Shown here piece by piece: positions 34,631 to 43,378 of a stretch of 64,000 bases of DNA (its first letter is position 1; every line of letters starts with the position of its first letter). A program made the position numbers and the translations under genes. Under the pieces are notes generated by a model, which worked only from the letters and a program-made list of their open reading frames with translations, was not told the DNA's origin and did not search any database. This DNA is from Niallia sp. FSL W8-0635 (GTDB lineage: Bacteria > Bacillota > Bacilli > Bacillales > Cytobacillaceae), in assembly GCF_038007965.1 (NCBI RefSeq), contig NZ_JBBOYD010000001.1:660501-724500 (forward strand), read 5' to 3'.

Positions 34631-35428
34631 ATGTTAACACTCAGATTGAAAAACAAAAAAGGTAAAGTAATAAGTGAACGATTTAATGAGACAGAAACTT
34701 ATTTAGCATATAAAGAATATATATATCAACCGGGAGATTATATTGAAGTAGCTGTAGATAAGGTTCCTTCGTTTCTCTGGATACAAGTTGATGAAGCACT
34801 TGCTCCAAGCTTGATTTACTTAACCAAAAAAACTTGGAGGTATAATATAATCACAGATAAAACATTAAAGCGTGCATTTTCACCAAAAGTCTTCAGTGGT
34901 GAACGTCATTATATAACGGCGAGGTTAGCTTCAACGCAAGATATCAATACATATAGAAATTTGGCTTTAAATCCGCATGATCAAAAAGAAGCTACCGGAG
35001 CTTTTCCTCATGCATTTGCGAATATAGAAACGAGAAATGATTCAACATTCTTTGCTCGCAATGCGATAGATGGAATAATTGCAAATGAGAATCATGGATC
35101 TTTTCCATATCAGTCATGGGGAATAAATCAGCAACCAGATGCGAAAATAACAATAGACTTTGGTCGATTAGTAAAAATGGATAAGATTGCTCTCGTTTTA
35201 AGGGGAGATTATCCACATGACAGTTATTGGATAAAATGTACGGTTGCTTTTTCAACAGGTGAGGAACGGATTGTTCATCCAACGAATAATTTAGATCGTC
35301 AGTTTTTTGAATTTGGAGAGATAACGACTAGTTCTGTTACATTAAAAGATTTGATTAAACATGAGGACGATTCACCATTCCCAGCTCTTACACAAATTGA
35401 AATATTTGGGAGAGATATAACTGAATAA
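34631..35428 (+). CDS. Cytosolic F5/8 (galactose-binding-like) domain protein of the GAG locus
   Basis: 265 residues, no signal peptide or membrane segment. The C-terminal about 150 residues look like a discoidin/F5/8-type jelly roll: NLALNPHDQ, FARNAIDGIIANENHGSFPY, SWGINQQPDAKITIDFGRLV, KIALVLRGDYPHDSYWIK. The N-terminal about 100 residues form a separate beta-rich domain. Such proteins without an enzyme module are usually carbohydrate binding, but a cytosolic location is odd. The ATG follows GGAGGGG. It is flanked by the uronate-pathway ruins and the GntR-PTS operon. Exact role not known to me. Confidence 0.6.
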   Translation: MLTLRLKNKKGKVISERFNETETYLAYKEYIYQPGDYIEVAVDKVPSFLWIQVDEALAPSLIYLTKKTWRYNIITDKTLKRAFSPKVFSGERHYITARLASTQDINTYRNLALNPHDQKEATGAFPHAFANIETRNDSTFFARNAIDGIIANENHGSFPYQSWGINQQPDAKITIDFGRLVKMDKIALVLRGDYPHDSYWIKCTVAFSTGEERIVHPTNNLDRQFFEFGEITTSSVTLKDLIKHEDDSPFPALTQIEIFGRDITE

Positions 35429-35442
35429 TAAATTAATAATAG

Positions 35443-35487
35443 AAAGTCTATATCGTTAATCGAAAAACGATATAGACTTTATTTTTT
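35443..35487 (+). terminator. Strong terminator
   Basis: AAAGTCTATATCGTT and AACGATATAGACTTT are perfect 15-bp arms followed by ATTTTTTG. Confidence 0.88.
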
Positions 35488-35777
35488 GTTTACATGAACG
35501 AACATAATCATTTAATTAGGGATTGGAGAGAAATATTAAAAAATTATATCTATTTTAGAGGTGTAATTAGCATGAGGCAAGGGACTTCGGTAATTACTCC
35601 ATATCAGCTATACAAGCTTATAAATATAGTAGTAAAAAATTAATACCTGTACAAATGAGTATTATTTATGTGCGATTCCTTTAGGGACAGCCTTATTTTG
35701 TAATATCTGGAAAGATACAATCTATTACAAGATATAGTAGAATATTTTTTAGATTACGCTTGCATTTTTTTGAAAAT

Positions 35778-35825
35778 TATAATAAAATGTTAACAACTTA
35801 ATATATTAACATGTTAACATATTAA
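35778..35825 (+). promoter_or_regulatory. Promoter and palindromic operator of the GntR-PTS operon
   Basis: TATAAT at 35778-35783 is a likely -10. From 35798 to 35825 runs a near-perfect 28-bp palindrome centred on CATG (arms TTAATATATTAACA and TGTTAACATATTAA). It lies just after the expected transcription start and 27 bp before the GntR start codon. It suits autorepression by the GntR protein. The rest of the gap from 35488 shows only a doubtful 23-codon ORF at 35572. Confidence 0.7.
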
Positions 35826-35852
35826 GTTTTGACTATGGGGGGTGAGATTGCT

Positions 35853-36551
35853 ATGCCTAAGTACTTGCAAATCAAAAATAGTCTGCTCCAAAAACTTACT
35901 AATGGTGAATTCCAACCAGGGGATAAGTTTTATAGTGAGGCAGAACTCAAAAGAGAGTTTAATGTAAGTAGTATTACTGTTATTAAAGCAATTACAGAAC
36001 TTGTGAATGAAGGATATTTAGTTCGTTATCAGGGGAAAGGTACGTTTGTATCGAAAGCCCGACGAGGGAAAATTGTAAAGTTTACTGAAAAGGAAAATGT
36101 TCAGCATGATGAAGAAAATGTAAAGGTAATTGAAATTGAATTGATGAAAGACCCGCGTATAGCAAAAGAGTTACGGATTGCAGATGATGAGTCTTTTTAT
36201 TCGGTAAAAAGAATCAGGTATAGTGATGGATGTGCATTTATTTTGCAAAATACATTTATTTTACCGGAATTCATAGAGGATGAAGAGATTAGTAGTTTAG
36301 AGAAATTTGAATCAATTTATGAAATGATTAGAAATAAGTTTGGAATAAATCTTTATCAGGCAGATTTTACAGAAACATTTGAAATTATATTTCCAGTTCC
36401 AAAAGAAATAAGAACCCAAATTGAGCTTGAGGAGGCTGCACCTGTTGTATTTACGAAAAGACATACTTTTCTAAAGGATGGCAAAGTGGCCGAATATATT
36501 GAGAGTTATAAACGTTGGGATTACTTTAACATAAGAATCGATTCAGTCTAA
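35853..36551 (+). CDS. GntR-family (HutC/UTRA) regulator of the GAG operon
   Basis: 232 residues from ATG 35853, set by GGGGGGTGAG six bases upstream; the earlier TTG frame start ignores this site. N-terminal GntR winged helix (MPKYLQIKNSLLQKLTNGEF, SEAELKREFNVSSITVIKAI, YQGKGTFVSKA) and a C-terminal UTRA ligand domain (VKRIRYSDGCAFILQNTFI). It is the first gene of the PTS-hydrolase run and probably represses it until a phosphorylated disaccharide accumulates (inference). Confidence 0.9.
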   Translation: MPKYLQIKNSLLQKLTNGEFQPGDKFYSEAELKREFNVSSITVIKAITELVNEGYLVRYQGKGTFVSKARRGKIVKFTEKENVQHDEENVKVIEIELMKDPRIAKELRIADDESFYSVKRIRYSDGCAFILQNTFILPEFIEDEEISSLEKFESIYEMIRNKFGINLYQADFTETFEIIFPVPKEIRTQIELEEAAPVVFTKRHTFLKDGKVAEYIESYKRWDYFNIRIDSV

Positions 36552-36567
36552 TATGGGAGATAGATAA

Positions 36568-36975
36568 ATGAATATAGTTATACTTTCACATAATGGTGTG
36601 GCATCAGGATTGAAAACATCTGCACAAATGATTGTAGGTGAATCCAATTCGATAAAGACAATTGAGCTAACAGAAAGTGGCGTCGAGGCCTTTACGAAAG
36701 AAATACAAGAATTTCTGCAAAGTGAGGTCATAATTAATCAAGAAGACTATCTAGCGTTTGTAGATTTGAAGGGCGGCACTCCCTATAATCGAATTGTTCA
36801 GGAAACATTGAGATTAAATCTTACAGAAAAGGTAAGAATCATTTCAGGTGTAAATTTACCAATGCTTTTGGAATCACTTTATTTTGAAGGTGATCTCACG
36901 CTACTAGAGGAAAAAGGGAAAAGCACAATCGAATTATGTCAATTGGAAATTAAAATATCTAATTTAGATGAATAG
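36568..36975 (+). CDS. PTS EIIA, mannose family
   Basis: 135 residues. N-terminal MNIVILSHNGVASGLKTSAQ, in which His8 is the phosphorylation site. DLKGGTPYN and VNLPMLLE match the ManX EIIA fold. It takes phosphate from HPr for uptake of the lyase-generated disaccharide. First of four PTS genes, 16 bp after the regulator and 6 bp before EIIC. Confidence 0.9.
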   Translation: MNIVILSHNGVASGLKTSAQMIVGESNSIKTIELTESGVEAFTKEIQEFLQSEVIINQEDYLAFVDLKGGTPYNRIVQETLRLNLTEKVRIISGVNLPMLLESLYFEGDLTLLEEKGKSTIELCQLEIKISNLDE

Positions 36976-36981
36976 GAGAAT

Positions 36982-37773
36982 ATGATCAATATGGCTAATA
37001 TTGAATGGTGGCAAATAATTTTATTAACCCTTTATTCGGCATTTGCGATTTATGATGGAAACAATACAACATTTGGATTTGTTAAACCCACAATGGCAGG
37101 TTTTTTTGCAGGGTTAATTTTAGGGGATATACAAACTGGACTTATTGTTGGTGGTACATTGAATCTACTTGTTCTTGGCGTCGGAAACTTTGGAGGTGCA
37201 TCAATTCCTGATTATATGACAGGTGCACTGCTTGGTACAACATTTGCAGTGTTGAGTGGGGAAGGTGCAGAATTTGGTGCAACATTAGCCGTTCCGATTG
37301 GTCTTTTAATGGTTCAATTAGATGTATTGGCTCGTTTTACAAATACATTCTTCCAACATCGTGCAGAAAAGATGGTAAAGGAAGGGAAAACAAAAAAGGC
37401 AACTTATATGAATATATGGGGAATTGTTCCTACATCACTTTCTCGAATGATTCCAGTATTTTTAGCACTTGTACTAGGTTCTCACTTTGTTCAAGATGTT
37501 GTTAATTGGATTCCGGTTTGGTTAATGAAAGGATTATCTGTTTCTGGTGGTATTTTACCAGCGCTAGGTATCGCTATTTTGTTAAGGTATTTACCGATTA
37601 AACCTAACTTTGCATTTTTGTTAATTGGATTCTTTTTAGCAGCTTATTTAAAAGTACCTGTTCTTGGGGTAGCAATCATTGGGGTAGCACTTGCACTTAT
37701 TTATCTGCAATTTTTCGCAAAAGAGGAAAAAGAAGTTCAAGTTACACAAGCAGGAGGAATGGGTGATGAGTAA
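36982..37773 (+). CDS. PTS EIIC, mannose/N-acetylgalactosamine family
   Basis: 263 residues with many membrane helices: WWQIILLTLYSAFAIYDGNN, GFFAGLILGDIQTGLIVGGT, family signature GVGNFGGASIPDYMTG. Forms the translocation channel with EIID. Its end overlaps the EIID start by 8 bp. Family comparison suggests an Aga-type (amino-sugar or GAG disaccharide) rather than mannose specificity, in line with neighbouring genes. Confidence 0.9.
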   Translation: MINMANIEWWQIILLTLYSAFAIYDGNNTTFGFVKPTMAGFFAGLILGDIQTGLIVGGTLNLLVLGVGNFGGASIPDYMTGALLGTTFAVLSGEGAEFGATLAVPIGLLMVQLDVLARFTNTFFQHRAEKMVKEGKTKKATYMNIWGIVPTSLSRMIPVFLALVLGSHFVQDVVNWIPVWLMKGLSVSGGILPALGIAILLRYLPIKPNFAFLLIGFFLAAYLKVPVLGVAIIGVALALIYLQFFAKEEKEVQVTQAGGMGDE

Positions 37774-38566
37774 TAATGTGGATAAAGAATTAAATCAGGT
37801 CTTCTGGAGATGGTACTTCTTAGGACAAGCGGGATGGAATTATGAAAAGATGCAAGGTTTAGGTTATTATTATAGCATTTATCCATTATTGGAATCAGTA
37901 TATGGAAAACAAGAGGATAAAGAGGAACTAAAAGAAGCATCTTTGAATCAGCTACAATTTTTTAATACGAATAATACAATGGCTCCTATGATTTTAGGGG
38001 TAAATACAGCACTTGAAAGCGAAGAAGGAATTAAGGCGAAAGAAGCAGTTACCTCCATTAAAACAGGTTTGATGGGGCCATTGGCTGGTATAGGGGACAC
38101 ATTATTTTTTATGATTCCAACTACTATAATTGGTTCAATTGCTTCTTATCTCGCCCTTAAAGGAAATCCTGCAGGGTTAATATTATGGCTTGTTTTTGGA
38201 ATAGTTCGTTTAGTTTGTATGCGCCTGTTTGTAAAGGCGGGGCATAAAGAAGGAACAAAACTAATTAGTGAAATAGGCAACCGTTTGAAAAAAGTAACCA
38301 GTGCAGCGAATATTCTGGGGATTACAGTTGTTGGGGCGCTCATTCCAAGTGTCGTAAAAGCCACTTTTGGCTATCAATTTACCCAAGGTGAGGTCACACT
38401 AAAATTACAGGATATTGCTGATCAAATTATGCCAGGACTTGCTCCAGCATTGATTGTTTTTCTAACTTACTGGATTTTAGGACGGAAAAAGATGAATTCA
38501 ACCAAAGTGATTTTTATGTTAATTGTGTTCGGAATTATTGCTTATAATTTGAAAATTTTCGGATAA
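37766..38566 (+). CDS. PTS EIID, mannose family
   Basis: 266 residues from ATG 37766 behind AGGAGGAATGGGTG; the longer frame upstream lies inside EIIC. Family motifs: FWRWYFLGQAGWNYEKMQGL, YYSIYPLLESVYG, FFNTNNTMAPMILGVNTALE, TGLMGPLAGIGDTLFFM. C-terminal membrane helices. Completes the EIIC-EIID channel. Confidence 0.92.
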   Translation: MSNNVDKELNQVFWRWYFLGQAGWNYEKMQGLGYYYSIYPLLESVYGKQEDKEELKEASLNQLQFFNTNNTMAPMILGVNTALESEEGIKAKEAVTSIKTGLMGPLAGIGDTLFFMIPTTIIGSIASYLALKGNPAGLILWLVFGIVRLVCMRLFVKAGHKEGTKLISEIGNRLKKVTSAANILGITVVGALIPSVVKATFGYQFTQGEVTLKLQDIADQIMPGLAPALIVFLTYWILGRKKMNSTKVIFMLIVFGIIAYNLKIFG

Positions 38567-38580
38567 ATAGGAGTGCTATA

Positions 38581-39057
38581 ATGGAAGGAATCGTACATTT
38601 GCGAGTAGATGATCGTTTAATTCATGGTCAAGTTGCGACGAGGTGGGCAACAGGACTGAAAGTAAATCGAATAATGGTTATTGATGATAAAGTAGCAACA
38701 AACGAAATGGAAAAATCGGTGTTAAGGATGGCAGCTCCTACTGGTGTAAATACGTCAATTCTAACTGTTGAAAAGGCTTCTGCTAATATTAAAAATGGGA
38801 ATTATCAAGGTCAACGTGTTCTTATCGTGATAAAGACTCCAGAAGTGGCCGTCCAACTGTTGAATGCAGGGGTAAATGTGAAGCAAGTGAATATCGGAAA
38901 CCTGTCTAATCGACCGGATACTGTTCAAATTAAAAAATCTGTTAGTCTATCAGATTCAGAGAGAAAAGCAGTGGAATTTCTTTTAGAAAAGGGTGTAGAG
39001 GTCACAGCACAAATGGTTCCTGATGATCCTGGAACCAATATTACTTCCTATCTATGA
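38581..39057 (+). CDS. PTS EIIB, mannose family
   Basis: 158 residues. MEGIVHLRVDDRLIHGQVAT carries the phosphorylated His15. IGNLSNRPDTVQIKKSVSL matches the EIIB C-terminal part. Transfers phosphate from EIIA to the incoming sugar. Coupled to Ugl downstream, with only 9 bp between. Confidence 0.92.
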   Translation: MEGIVHLRVDDRLIHGQVATRWATGLKVNRIMVIDDKVATNEMEKSVLRMAAPTGVNTSILTVEKASANIKNGNYQGQRVLIVIKTPEVAVQLLNAGVNVKQVNIGNLSNRPDTVQIKKSVSLSDSERKAVEFLLEKGVEVTAQMVPDDPGTNITSYL

Positions 39058-39066
39058 GGTGGAAAA

Positions 39067-40239
39067 ATGGTAGAGTTAGAGTTACAAAGGATCAAGGAGA
39101 AGTTGATCGAATCAGGTAATCTATTAACAAAAAAGGAAATAGAGAAAGAGCTAGATTGGATTTGCCAAAAGTTAAAGACTAATCTAGAGCGATATCAGGA
39201 TAAATTTCCATCTGCAGAAGCGACAAATGGTAAATATCGTTTGAAAAATAACGATGATTGGACTAATGGTTTTTGGACAGGTATGTTGTGGATGGCTTAT
39301 GAATACACCCAGGATGAAACTTTTAAAAAGGCAGCGCTTGATCAAGTGAAAAGCTTCGAGCGTCGATTGAAAGAAAATGTTGTGTTAGAACACCATGATC
39401 TTGGTTTTTTGTATAGTCTATCTGTTGGGGCAGGATACCGAATAACGAAGAATGAAGAATTTATTCCGATATTAAAAGGAGCAGCAGATAAATTACTTGA
39501 GAGATACCAATCAAAGGGTGGATTTTTACAAGCGTGGGGATCTTTAAACAATGAAGAAGAATATCGACTTATTATCGATTCCTTGATAAATTTACCTTTG
39601 TTATTTGATGTTTGGCGATTAACTAGTGATGGAAAATACTATGAAAAAGCTGAAAATCATTATCATCAAGTTTTAAATCATATTTTTAGAGAAGATTATT
39701 CTACGTATCATACGTACTATTTTAATCCTGTAAATGGGGAGCCTTTACGTGGAGCAACTCATCAAGGATATCGGGATGACTCATGCTGGGCGAGAGGTCA
39801 GGCTTGGGCAGTTTTAGGATTGCCTCTTAATAACTATTATGCACCATCGTTGCGAAATGAAATTGTTTATCAAAAAGCAGTCAATTATTTTCTATCTAAT
39901 CTTCCTAAAGATATTGTACCTTATTGGGATTTTGCCTTTACAAAGGAAGATGGTCAAATACGAGATAGTTCAGCACTCGCCATTGTTGCTTGTGGACTTT
40001 TATCTGCTAAAAAGGTGAACCTATATCCTAACGCAGACAAATTAGCGGCTGGAATGGTAAAAGCTTTAAGTAAATCATATACATCAAAAGATGAGGAAGA
40101 AACTGAGGGTTTACTATTGCATGGTGTTTATGCATATCAGGAGGGAAAAGGGGTAGACGAACCAAATCTTTGGGGAGATTACTTCTATATGGAGGCATTA
40201 TTTCGTCTATTAAGACCAACTTGGGAAACTTATTGGTAA
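39067..40239 (+). CDS. ugl: Unsaturated glucuronyl hydrolase (GH88)
   Basis: 390 residues, cytosolic. Hydrolyses unsaturated uronate-(1,3/1,4)-amino-sugar disaccharides by hydration of the uronate double bond. Alpha6/alpha6-barrel motifs: DDWTNGFWTGMLWMAYEYTQ, EHHDLGFLYSLSVGAGY with D111, RLIIDSLINLPLLFDV with D171 (these match the two catalytic aspartates of UGL in spacing), HQGYRDDSCWARGQAWAVLG. Follows the PTS genes in one operon. It releases amino sugar for NagB and an unsaturated uronate for the (now broken) Kdu pathway. Confidence 0.93.
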   Translation: MVELELQRIKEKLIESGNLLTKKEIEKELDWICQKLKTNLERYQDKFPSAEATNGKYRLKNNDDWTNGFWTGMLWMAYEYTQDETFKKAALDQVKSFERRLKENVVLEHHDLGFLYSLSVGAGYRITKNEEFIPILKGAADKLLERYQSKGGFLQAWGSLNNEEEYRLIIDSLINLPLLFDVWRLTSDGKYYEKAENHYHQVLNHIFREDYSTYHTYYFNPVNGEPLRGATHQGYRDDSCWARGQAWAVLGLPLNNYYAPSLRNEIVYQKAVNYFLSNLPKDIVPYWDFAFTKEDGQIRDSSALAIVACGLLSAKKVNLYPNADKLAAGMVKALSKSYTSKDEEETEGLLLHGVYAYQEGKGVDEPNLWGDYFYMEALFRLLRPTWETYW

Positions 40240-40284
40240 AAAAAGATATATTTACATGTTTATGAAATGTTATAGGAGGTTACA

Positions 40285-42054
40285 ATGACAAGCTTTCAAA
40301 TTGCTAAAGAGTTTTTGTTGAATGGAGAGGAATTTAAAATTATTTCAGGTGCAGTTCATTATTTTAGGGTTGTACCTGAATATTGGGAGCATAGCCTCTT
40401 CAATTTGAAAGCACTTGGCTGCAATACAGTAGAAACCTATATTCCTTGGAATTTACATGAACCACAGGAAGGTACTTATAATTTTGAAGGAATAGCTAAT
40501 ATTGAAAATTTTGTAAAGACTGCTGAAAAGCTTGGATTATATGTTATTTTACGACCATCACCCTACATTTGCGCTGAATGGGAATTTGGAGGGTTACCTG
40601 CATGGTTGTTAAAAGATCCATCTATTCGAATTCGCAGTAGTTCTTCTAATTTTCTAACAAAAGTTGATTCTTATTATCAATCTCTATTTGAAGTGATTCG
40701 TCCGTTACAAGTAACTCACGGTGGACCTGTTATTATGATGCAAGTTGAAAATGAGTATGGATCATTTGGAAATGATAAGCAGTATTTAAAAAGGTTAAAA
40801 GAATTAATGGTGAAACATGGGGCTGATGTTCCTCTTTTCACTTCTGACGGAGCATGGCATGAGGCTTTGAAAGCGGGAAGTCTTTTGGAAGAAGATATTT
40901 TACCTACTGGGAACTTTGGATCAAAGTCGAATCAAAATCTAGATCAATTAGCTGATTTTCACCAAGAAAACAATAAAGCATGGCCACTTATGTGTATGGA
41001 ATTTTGGGATGGCTGGTTTAATCGTTGGGGAGATGAAATTATAAGACGTGATCCAGAAGAATTGGCTGATGAAGTGGAGGAATTGTTACTACGTGGAAGT
41101 ATTAATTTATACATGTTCCACGGCGGCACAAATTTTGGTTTTATGAATGGATGTTCAAGCCGCAATAGTATCGATTTGCCTCAAGTCACCTCTTATGATT
41201 ACGATGCCCTTCTAACCGAATGGGGTGAACCAACAGAAAAATATTTCGCAGTACAAAAGGCGATTAAAAAATCAGTTGGGAATTGTTGGCAGGAGACGCC
41301 GCGTGATTTAGTTAGGAAAGATCTTGGAAAAGTAAAGTTAAACCGGAAAGTATCATTATTTAATACGCTGTCAACTATAAGCCATAAAGTATATCATACC
41401 CATACTTTAACAATGGAGGAACTAGATCAAAATTATGGCTATATTTTATACCAGACAACGATAGATAATAGAGAACAACTTGATAATTGCCGAGTTGTCG
41501 ATGCGAATGATCGGGTACAAGTTTTTGCTGATAAAAATTTAATTCATACAGAGTATCAAGAGACGCTTGGCAGTTCTTTTGTTTTACCAAAAGAGACGAA
41601 AGAACTAAATATTTTAGTAGAAAATACTGGACGAGTAAATTATGGAGGAAGATTACTTTCGCCAACACAGCGAAAAGGGGTTCGTTCTGGGGTCATGATT
41701 GATATTCATTTTCATATGAATATTGACCATTATCCATTATCGCTAGATGATTTAAGCAAGGTTGACTTTACCAATGGCTGGGAGGCTAATCAACCAGGTT
41801 TCTATGAATATATTTTTGAATTAGATGAATTGGCAGATACATTTCTAGACTGTACTGGATTCGGGAAAGGGATAGCAGAATTAAACGGCTTTCATTTAGG
41901 ACGCTACTGGAATATTGGTCCAACCGGCTCGCTGTATATACCTGCTCCTTTATTAAATAAGGGTAAAAACCGTTTAATTATTTTCGAAACAGAAGGCATC
42001 TATGCTGAGGAAATTCATTTTTCACATCAACCAAAATATATACAACCAAAATAG
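40285..42054 (+). CDS. Beta-galactosidase, GH35
   Basis: 589 residues, no signal peptide. GH35 TIM barrel with HYFRVVPEYWEHSLFNLKAL, YIPWNLHEPQEG, ILRPSPYICAEWEFGGLPAW, the acid/base in QVENEYGSFGN (E157) and the nucleophile in LMCMEFWDGWFNRWG (E239). C-terminal jelly-roll domains (NYGGRLLSP, FTNGWEANQPGFYEY). Members of this length often cut beta-1,3-galactosides. It has its own RBS (TAGGAGG) 45 bp after ugl and probably ends the operon at a terminator. Confidence 0.93.
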   Translation: MTSFQIAKEFLLNGEEFKIISGAVHYFRVVPEYWEHSLFNLKALGCNTVETYIPWNLHEPQEGTYNFEGIANIENFVKTAEKLGLYVILRPSPYICAEWEFGGLPAWLLKDPSIRIRSSSSNFLTKVDSYYQSLFEVIRPLQVTHGGPVIMMQVENEYGSFGNDKQYLKRLKELMVKHGADVPLFTSDGAWHEALKAGSLLEEDILPTGNFGSKSNQNLDQLADFHQENNKAWPLMCMEFWDGWFNRWGDEIIRRDPEELADEVEELLLRGSINLYMFHGGTNFGFMNGCSSRNSIDLPQVTSYDYDALLTEWGEPTEKYFAVQKAIKKSVGNCWQETPRDLVRKDLGKVKLNRKVSLFNTLSTISHKVYHTHTLTMEELDQNYGYILYQTTIDNREQLDNCRVVDANDRVQVFADKNLIHTEYQETLGSSFVLPKETKELNILVENTGRVNYGGRLLSPTQRKGVRSGVMIDIHFHMNIDHYPLSLDDLSKVDFTNGWEANQPGFYEYIFELDELADTFLDCTGFGKGIAELNGFHLGRYWNIGPTGSLYIPAPLLNKGKNRLIIFETEGIYAEEIHFSHQPKYIQPK

Positions 42055-42067
42055 GTATAGATAATAT

Positions 42068-42128
42068 CTCCCCTTAGAGTAGACAGAACTATAAATAAAA
42101 ATCAGTCTATACTTCAGGGGGGATTTTT
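42068..42128 (+). terminator. Operon terminator after GH35
   Basis: CCCCTTAGAGTAGAC pairs with GTCTATACTTCAGGGG (imperfect) followed by GGATTTTTTAG. Confidence 0.65.
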
Positions 42129-42250
42129 TAGATAGGATAAGTTTCAAAAAATAAAAGCTACATCTGTATCTTTCTAATAACAGTAGAAACATTAGGGTTG
42201 TTATTTAAAATTAATAGAATGTACTAGGTTTGTAAGGATTATGGGGAAAT

Positions 42251-42270
42251 TGGTATAGATAACTATACAA
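42251..42270 (+). promoter_or_regulatory. NagR-like operator upstream of nagB
   Basis: TTGGTATAGATAACTATAC: arms GTATAG (42253-42258) and CTATAC (42263-42268). It resembles the TGGTATAGA half-sites bound by GntR-type NagR/DasR. It lies about 60 bp before the start. Confidence 0.5.
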
Positions 42271-42326
42271 AACGGAAGGGATAGAAAGAACGGATAGATG
42301 GAGACCGAAACTAAGGAGGAAAAAGT

Positions 42327-43064
42327 GTGAAAGTGATGGAAGTGAAAGATTATCAGGAAATGAGTCATGCGGCAGGTAAGTATATTATTGATAAGGTAAA
42401 AGCGAAGCCGAATATCACTCTAGGACTAGCAACAGGCGGTACTCCAGAAGGAACTTATGAATACATAATCAATGACTATCAGGAAAATGGTACTTCTTAT
42501 CGAAAAGTGACGACCTTTAACTTAGATGAATATATCGGTTTAAAAGAAAGTCATCCAAATGGATATAGACATTACATGGATACAAAATTATTTAATCATA
42601 TCAATATAAACATTTCTAACACGAACATTCCAAATGGGGATATTCAGCATTTCAAGGAGGAATGCCTTCGATATGAACAATTAATTGAAGCACATGGTGG
42701 AATTGATCTTCAAATTTTAGGAATTGGCAGTAATGGACATATTGGTTTTAATGAGCCAGGGACAAAATTTGGAACGAAAACGCATGTTGTAAAGCTTACA
42801 GATGCAACAAGAGAAGCGAATGCTAGGTATTTTCAAAAGTTCGAAGAAGTACCAGAATATGCAGTTACAATGGGTATTTCCTCCATAATGCAAAGTAAAG
42901 AAATTCTTCTATTAGTATCGGGGGAAACGAAAATAGAGGCAATGAAGCAACTATTAGGTGGAGAAGTTTCTGAAAGTTTTCCTGCTTCGATTTTACAATT
43001 GCATCCCAATGTTACAATTATCGCTGATGAAAAATCATTAATTGAAGCCAAGGTGCCCAGTTGA
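42327..43064 (+). CDS. nagB: Glucosamine-6-phosphate deaminase
   Basis: 245 residues. Converts glucosamine-6-phosphate to fructose-6-phosphate and ammonia. Motifs: LGLATGGTPEGTYEYI (phosphate loop), TTFNLDEYIGL with the catalytic Asp, QILGIGSNGHIGFNEPGTKF with the active-site Asn/His. GTG start at 42327 set by AAGGAGG. It feeds the amino-sugar half of hyaluronan-type disaccharides into glycolysis; no nagA is seen nearby. Confidence 0.95.
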   Translation: MKVMEVKDYQEMSHAAGKYIIDKVKAKPNITLGLATGGTPEGTYEYIINDYQENGTSYRKVTTFNLDEYIGLKESHPNGYRHYMDTKLFNHININISNTNIPNGDIQHFKEECLRYEQLIEAHGGIDLQILGIGSNGHIGFNEPGTKFGTKTHVVKLTDATREANARYFQKFEEVPEYAVTMGISSIMQSKEILLLVSGETKIEAMKQLLGGEVSESFPASILQLHPNVTIIADEKSLIEAKVPS

Positions 43065-43378
43065 AACAAGCAAGTAAAGGATGATCCATCTATCCGATCC
43101 CTGTAATCTATCAAATAGAGGAACAAATCTTATAATGAAGTCATTTATTGAGTATGTTGTAAAATTAGTGAAGTTCTATTAAATTTTAGAAAGCTCTTGG
43201 ATGGTGAAAATCATCTCGTAATAGATGGTATAACAATAAAAGTTGTAAGCGGTATCATTCGGTAGAGGAATTTCTATTTTTGATCAAGAAGGAAAATATA
43301 GAAGATGAAGTTAAGTGTTAATTAAATAGTTCTGCTATTTTAATTTGCACTTAATTTTAAAGCTGAGGAGGAAAATAA
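43065..43378. other. Intergenic region, nothing firm
   Basis: A 314-bp gap between nagB and the lyase. A short open stretch (DGENHLVIDGITIKVVSGII) may be a gene relic but has no start or family. GAGGAGG precedes the lyase start. Confidence 0.3.

Noticed and set aside
35572..35643. 23-codon ORF (MRQGTSVITPYQLYKLINIV...)
   Set aside because: It has a GAGG-like site but no conservation evidence, no terminator and no recognisable family.
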